Of a DNA stretch of 7,781 nt, positions 5,366 to 7,781 are shown one piece after another. The DNA is from an uncultured Alphaproteobacteria bacterium. GTDB lineage: Bacteria > Pseudomonadota > Alphaproteobacteria > Caulobacterales > Caulobacteraceae. The notes beneath the pieces were generated by a model, which saw only the letters and a list, made by a program, of their open reading frames with translations, was not told where the DNA came from and searched no databases. Both the position numbers and the translations under genes were made by a program. Position 1 is the stretch's first letter. Each line of letters begins with the position of its first letter. The DNA lies in the NCBI GenBank assembly GCA_903933475.1, contig CAIZKE010000207.1:1-7781 (forward strand), given 5' to 3'.

Positions 5366-7781
5366 ATGCAAACCCCGCCCGTTCTGGAGTCCCGGCAGGT
5401 CGAACTGAGCGACCGGTGTGTCGAGGTCCTGGCGCCCGCCGACTGGACCCAGCCCCAGGTCGAAGCCTGGATGGAGGCGCTGGGGGGTGCCGAGGACCTG
5501 GGCACCGCTATCCATGGGCTGGCTGCAGACCTCGCCCGCAACGCTCAGCGTCGGGGGCTGGCGGATCGCCTGGCCACCCTGATGCTGAACGGTGCAAGCG
5601 CGATCGGCCTTCCCGTGGGTCCCGCGCCCGAGATCCTGGAGGCAGCGGACCCGGGTCTCGAGGCCCGCCTCCAGGCCCTGGCCGCCGCTCTCCGGGGCGA
5701 GCGCCTGGCCCAGGCCGCTGCCGAGGCGGCTGCGGGTCCCATGCAGGGCGTCCTCGACGCTGTCTCCCGCTGTGAGGGAGACCGGGAGGCCTGCGCCTCG
5801 CCGGCTGGTAATCCCGTCCTGGCCCGGGCCGTCGAGCGGGCTCGCGCCGCCGGGGCGCCGGACGACCTGATCCTTGAGGCCATCGACCTTTCCCGGTGCG
5901 GCGAAACGATCTGGCGGCAGTCGCTTGCCGCATCGGAGGGAGACCGGCTGCGGTTGGTGGTTTCGCGGGGCGCTTCCGCGACCCCGAACCTGGGACGCCT
6001 GGCCCTGACAGGCCGCGTTGGCCTGGCGCCAGACGCCGGGACTGCGGCGGCCCTCGCCGCCGCGGCTGGCCGCATGCGCGGTGCCGTCAACCTGGGCGCT
6101 TTCGGCCTCGGCGAAGACTTTGAGGCCTCACGGTTCGAGGCCGCGGTCACCGACCTCGCCACCGCTCTCGCGGCGTCCGGGCGTCCGGGCCTGATCGGCC
6201 TGGGCGGGCTGGGCGACTGGCTGCTGGCCCAGGGCCTCGCCTATGGCTCCGAGCCCGCGCGGAAGACAGCGCGGGGCCTGTTCAAGAAGGCCCGGCGCGC
6301 CATTCCCGAGGGCCTGGACGTGGGGCTGGCCCTCTTCAGCGACCCTGAACTCGCCCTCCGGCTGGGCGGAGCCGATCCCTCCGGTGCCCCCTCCCCGGGT
6401 CCGGTGATGACCGTCGAGACCGCCGACATTGAAGGCTACCGCACCCTTTCCGGTGCCTCGCTGCGGGCCCTTGATGGTCTCGGGATCGATGTCGCAGACG
6501 CCCGACTGCACGCCCTTGGCCTGCGAGACCTCTCTGGCGCCCCCGGGGTCGATCGGGCCGCCCTTGAGGCCCGCGGCTTCACCGGCCACGAGATCGCCGC
6601 CGTCGAGTCGGCCCTTCCCATGGCCGCCAGTCTTTCGGACGCCCTTTCTGTCCGGGTGATCGACCCCGGCTTCCTGACCGATGTCCTGGGCCTGACCGAG
6701 GCCGAGCTGGCCGACCCGGCCCTCGATCTCCTGGAGCGCATGGGCTTCAGCCCAGAGCAGGTCGCCCTCAGCGACGCCGCCATCGTCGGCTCGGGTCGGC
6801 TGTCCGATCTCCCGGGCCTGACCGAGGCCCAGGCCGCAGCCCTGGCGACGGGCGCCGAGATCGCCGTCGCAGACACGGTCGCCATGGCCGCAACCCTCGC
6901 CCCCCTGCTGGCCGCGCCGCCCGTGGTGGTGTTCGAGGCCGAAGCCGAAGCCCTCGATGCCATCCTGGAGGGCCTGGGAGACACCGGCGGCGTCATCCTG
7001 CAGCCCCGGATCCGCAGAGGCCTACTGGAGCGCCAAAGGCTGGGCACCCCGGCCCCTGTGGCTGCCGCCGCTCCGCCCCCTGCCCCGGAGCCTGAGGAGC
7101 GGATCATCGAGCGACGCATCGAGGTCGAGCGCCCGCCCACCCGGCGCAAGCTGCCCGATCGCCGGAAGGGCTACATCCAGAAGGCCTCGGTAGGCGGCCA
7201 CAAGGTCTACCTCCACACCGGCGAATACGACGACGGCGAGCTGGGTGAGATCTTCATCGACATGCACAAGGAAGGGGCCGCCTTCCGCTCGCTGATGAAC
7301 AACTTCGCGGTGTCGATCTCGATCGGCCTCCAGTACGGGGTGCCCCTCGACGACTTCGTGGACGCCTTCGTCTTCACGCGCTTCGAGCCCGCGGGCCAGG
7401 TGACCGGCAACGACTCCGTCCGCTCCGCGACCTCGATCCTCGACTACATCTTCCGCGAGCTCGGCATCTCCTATCTCGGCCGGAACGACCTCGCGAACGC
7501 CGACGGAGAGTTGAACGCAGACGGCCTGGGCCGCGGCGCCGCCGATGGCCAGCCCCTGGAGGCACCCGAACCCCAGCCCGCCTCACGGTTCATCTCCCGC
7601 GGGTTCTCCCGGGGGGCGGCGCCCGACAACCTCGTCTTCCTGCCGACGCCGCAGGAGCGCAGCGCGCTTGGCGGACTGCGCAGGGACGCCGACGTCTGCC
7701 CGGACTGCGGCGACACGGCCCTCGTACGAAAAGGTGCAGACCTCATCTGCGACACCTGCGGCGTCCGCGCCGAGGGTGACC
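5366..7781 (+). CDS. NrdJ-like TSCPD-domain protein, probable ribonucleotide reductase pseudoenzyme (3' end outside window)
   Basis: The frame is open for 805 codons to the window end. Residues 595-706 (KLPDRRKGYIQKASVGGHKV to ILDYIFRELGISYLGR) are a nearly unchanged TSCPD domain of alphaproteobacterial class II, B12-dependent ribonucleotide reductase. A zinc ribbon follows (C778, C781, C795, C798), like the NrdJ C-terminus. The first ~590 residues are Ala/Leu/Gly-rich and diverged, yet segments recall NrdJ in the right order: APADWTQPQV (23-32), NPVLARAVERARAAGAPD (149-166), a GLGGLGDWLLAQGLAYGSEP stretch (278-297), and GAPGVDRAALEARGFTGHEI (391-410) through LERMGFSPEQVALSD (456-470). Known NrdJ proteins are about 1,200 residues; here the catalytic barrel is much shortened and the only cysteines before the ribbon are C18, C136, C143 and C178. 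No NPCSE or PTGTIG loop is visible, so reductase activity is unlikely. A Pro/Glu-rich hinge (about 561-594) joins the two halves. The NrdJ comparison is from memory. Confidence 0.85.
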   Translation, partial: MQTPPVLESRQVELSDRCVEVLAPADWTQPQVEAWMEALGGAEDLGTAIHGLAADLARNAQRRGLADRLATLMLNGASAIGLPVGPAPEILEAADPGLEARLQALAAALRGERLAQAAAEAAAGPMQGVLDAVSRCEGDREACASPAGNPVLARAVERARAAGAPDDLILEAIDLSRCGETIWRQSLAASEGDRLRLVVSRGASATPNLGRLALTGRVGLAPDAGTAAALAAAAGRMRGAVNLGAFGLGEDFEASRFEAAVTDLATALAASGRPGLIGLGGLGDWLLAQGLAYGSEPARKTARGLFKKARRAIPEGLDVGLALFSDPELALRLGGADPSGAPSPGPVMTVETADIEGYRTLSGASLRALDGLGIDVADARLHALGLRDLSGAPGVDRAALEARGFTGHEIAAVESALPMAASLSDALSVRVIDPGFLTDVLGLTEAELADPALDLLERMGFSPEQVALSDAAIVGSGRLSDLPGLTEAQAAALATGAEIAVADTVAMAATLAPLLAAPPVVVFEAEAEALDAILEGLGDTGGVILQPRIRRGLLERQRLGTPAPVAAAAPPPAPEPEERIIERRIEVERPPTRRKLPDRRKGYIQKASVGGHKVYLHTGEYDDGELGEIFIDMHKEGAAFRSLMNNFAVSISIGLQYGVPLDDFVDAFVFTRFEPAGQVTGNDSVRSATSILDYIFRELGISYLGRNDLANADGELNADGLGRGAADGQPLEAPEPQPASRFISRGFSRGAAPDNLVFLPTPQERSALGGLRRDADVCPDCGDTALVRKGADLICDTCGVRAEGD

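Noticed and set aside
5508..7149. Long minus-strand open frames opposite the NrdJ-like gene (for example 5545-6162 and 6436-7149)
   Set aside because: They are Arg/Ser/Ala/Pro-rich shadows. The plus strand has an 805-codon frame with a strong ribosome binding site and a recognisable domain.
1..7781. CRISPR arrays, insertion sequences, tRNA or rRNA genes, prophage or defence genes
   Set aside because: No direct-repeat array, transposase, terminal inverted repeat or structural RNA signature was seen. Every recognised gene is housekeeping apart from the NrdJ-like protein.

Overview
The window is GC-rich, gene-dense alphaproteobacterial DNA, most likely from Caulobacterales (Caulobacter, Phenylobacterium or Brevundimonas type). 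The evidence is the accB-accC-aat cluster facing a DUF2155 gene and an NDUFA12-type complex I subunit (a protein restricted to alphaproteobacteria and mitochondria), the alphaproteobacterial style of the Aat and NrdJ-like sequences, and a site identical to the Caulobacter DnaA 'G-box'. The taxon is inferred from gene content and style, not from a search.

Layout, left to right. (1) Positions 3-302, plus strand: the 3' end of an unrecognised gene. (2) Positions 484-1492, minus strand: thiS-thiG, making the sulfur carrier and the thiazole synthase of thiamine biosynthesis, separated by one base. (3) Positions 1493-1713: a divergent intergenic region with one clean GC-rich hairpin. (4) Positions 1714-4190, plus strand: a tight operon of accB (biotin carrier), accC (biotin carboxylase) and aat (leucyl/phenylalanyl-tRNA-protein transferase); accC and aat overlap by 4 bp. 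(5) Positions 4085-5195, minus strand: an NDUFA12-family gene followed by a secreted DUF2155 gene, one base apart. The DUF2155 3' end overlaps the end of aat by 106 bp, tail to tail. (6) Positions 5196-5365: a divergent promoter region with a sigma70-like promoter for the NDUFA12 operon and an exact Caulobacter G-box (TGATCCACA). (7) Position 5366 to the window end, plus strand: a protein of at least 805 residues with no stop codon yet reached.

The last gene is the most interesting item. Its C-terminal third is a near-perfect class II (B12-dependent) ribonucleotide reductase TSCPD domain plus a CxxC/CxxC zinc ribbon. The preceding ~590 residues look like a shrunken, highly diverged remnant of the NrdJ body, with recognisable scaffold segments in the right order but without the catalytic cysteines, the NPCSE-type loop or the PTGTIG-type phosphate loop. 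I read it as a ribonucleotide reductase pseudoenzyme with a probable regulatory or structural role, possibly under DnaA-linked control. The rest of the window is conserved housekeeping: fatty acid synthesis, thiamine synthesis, N-degron tagging and respiratory complex I.
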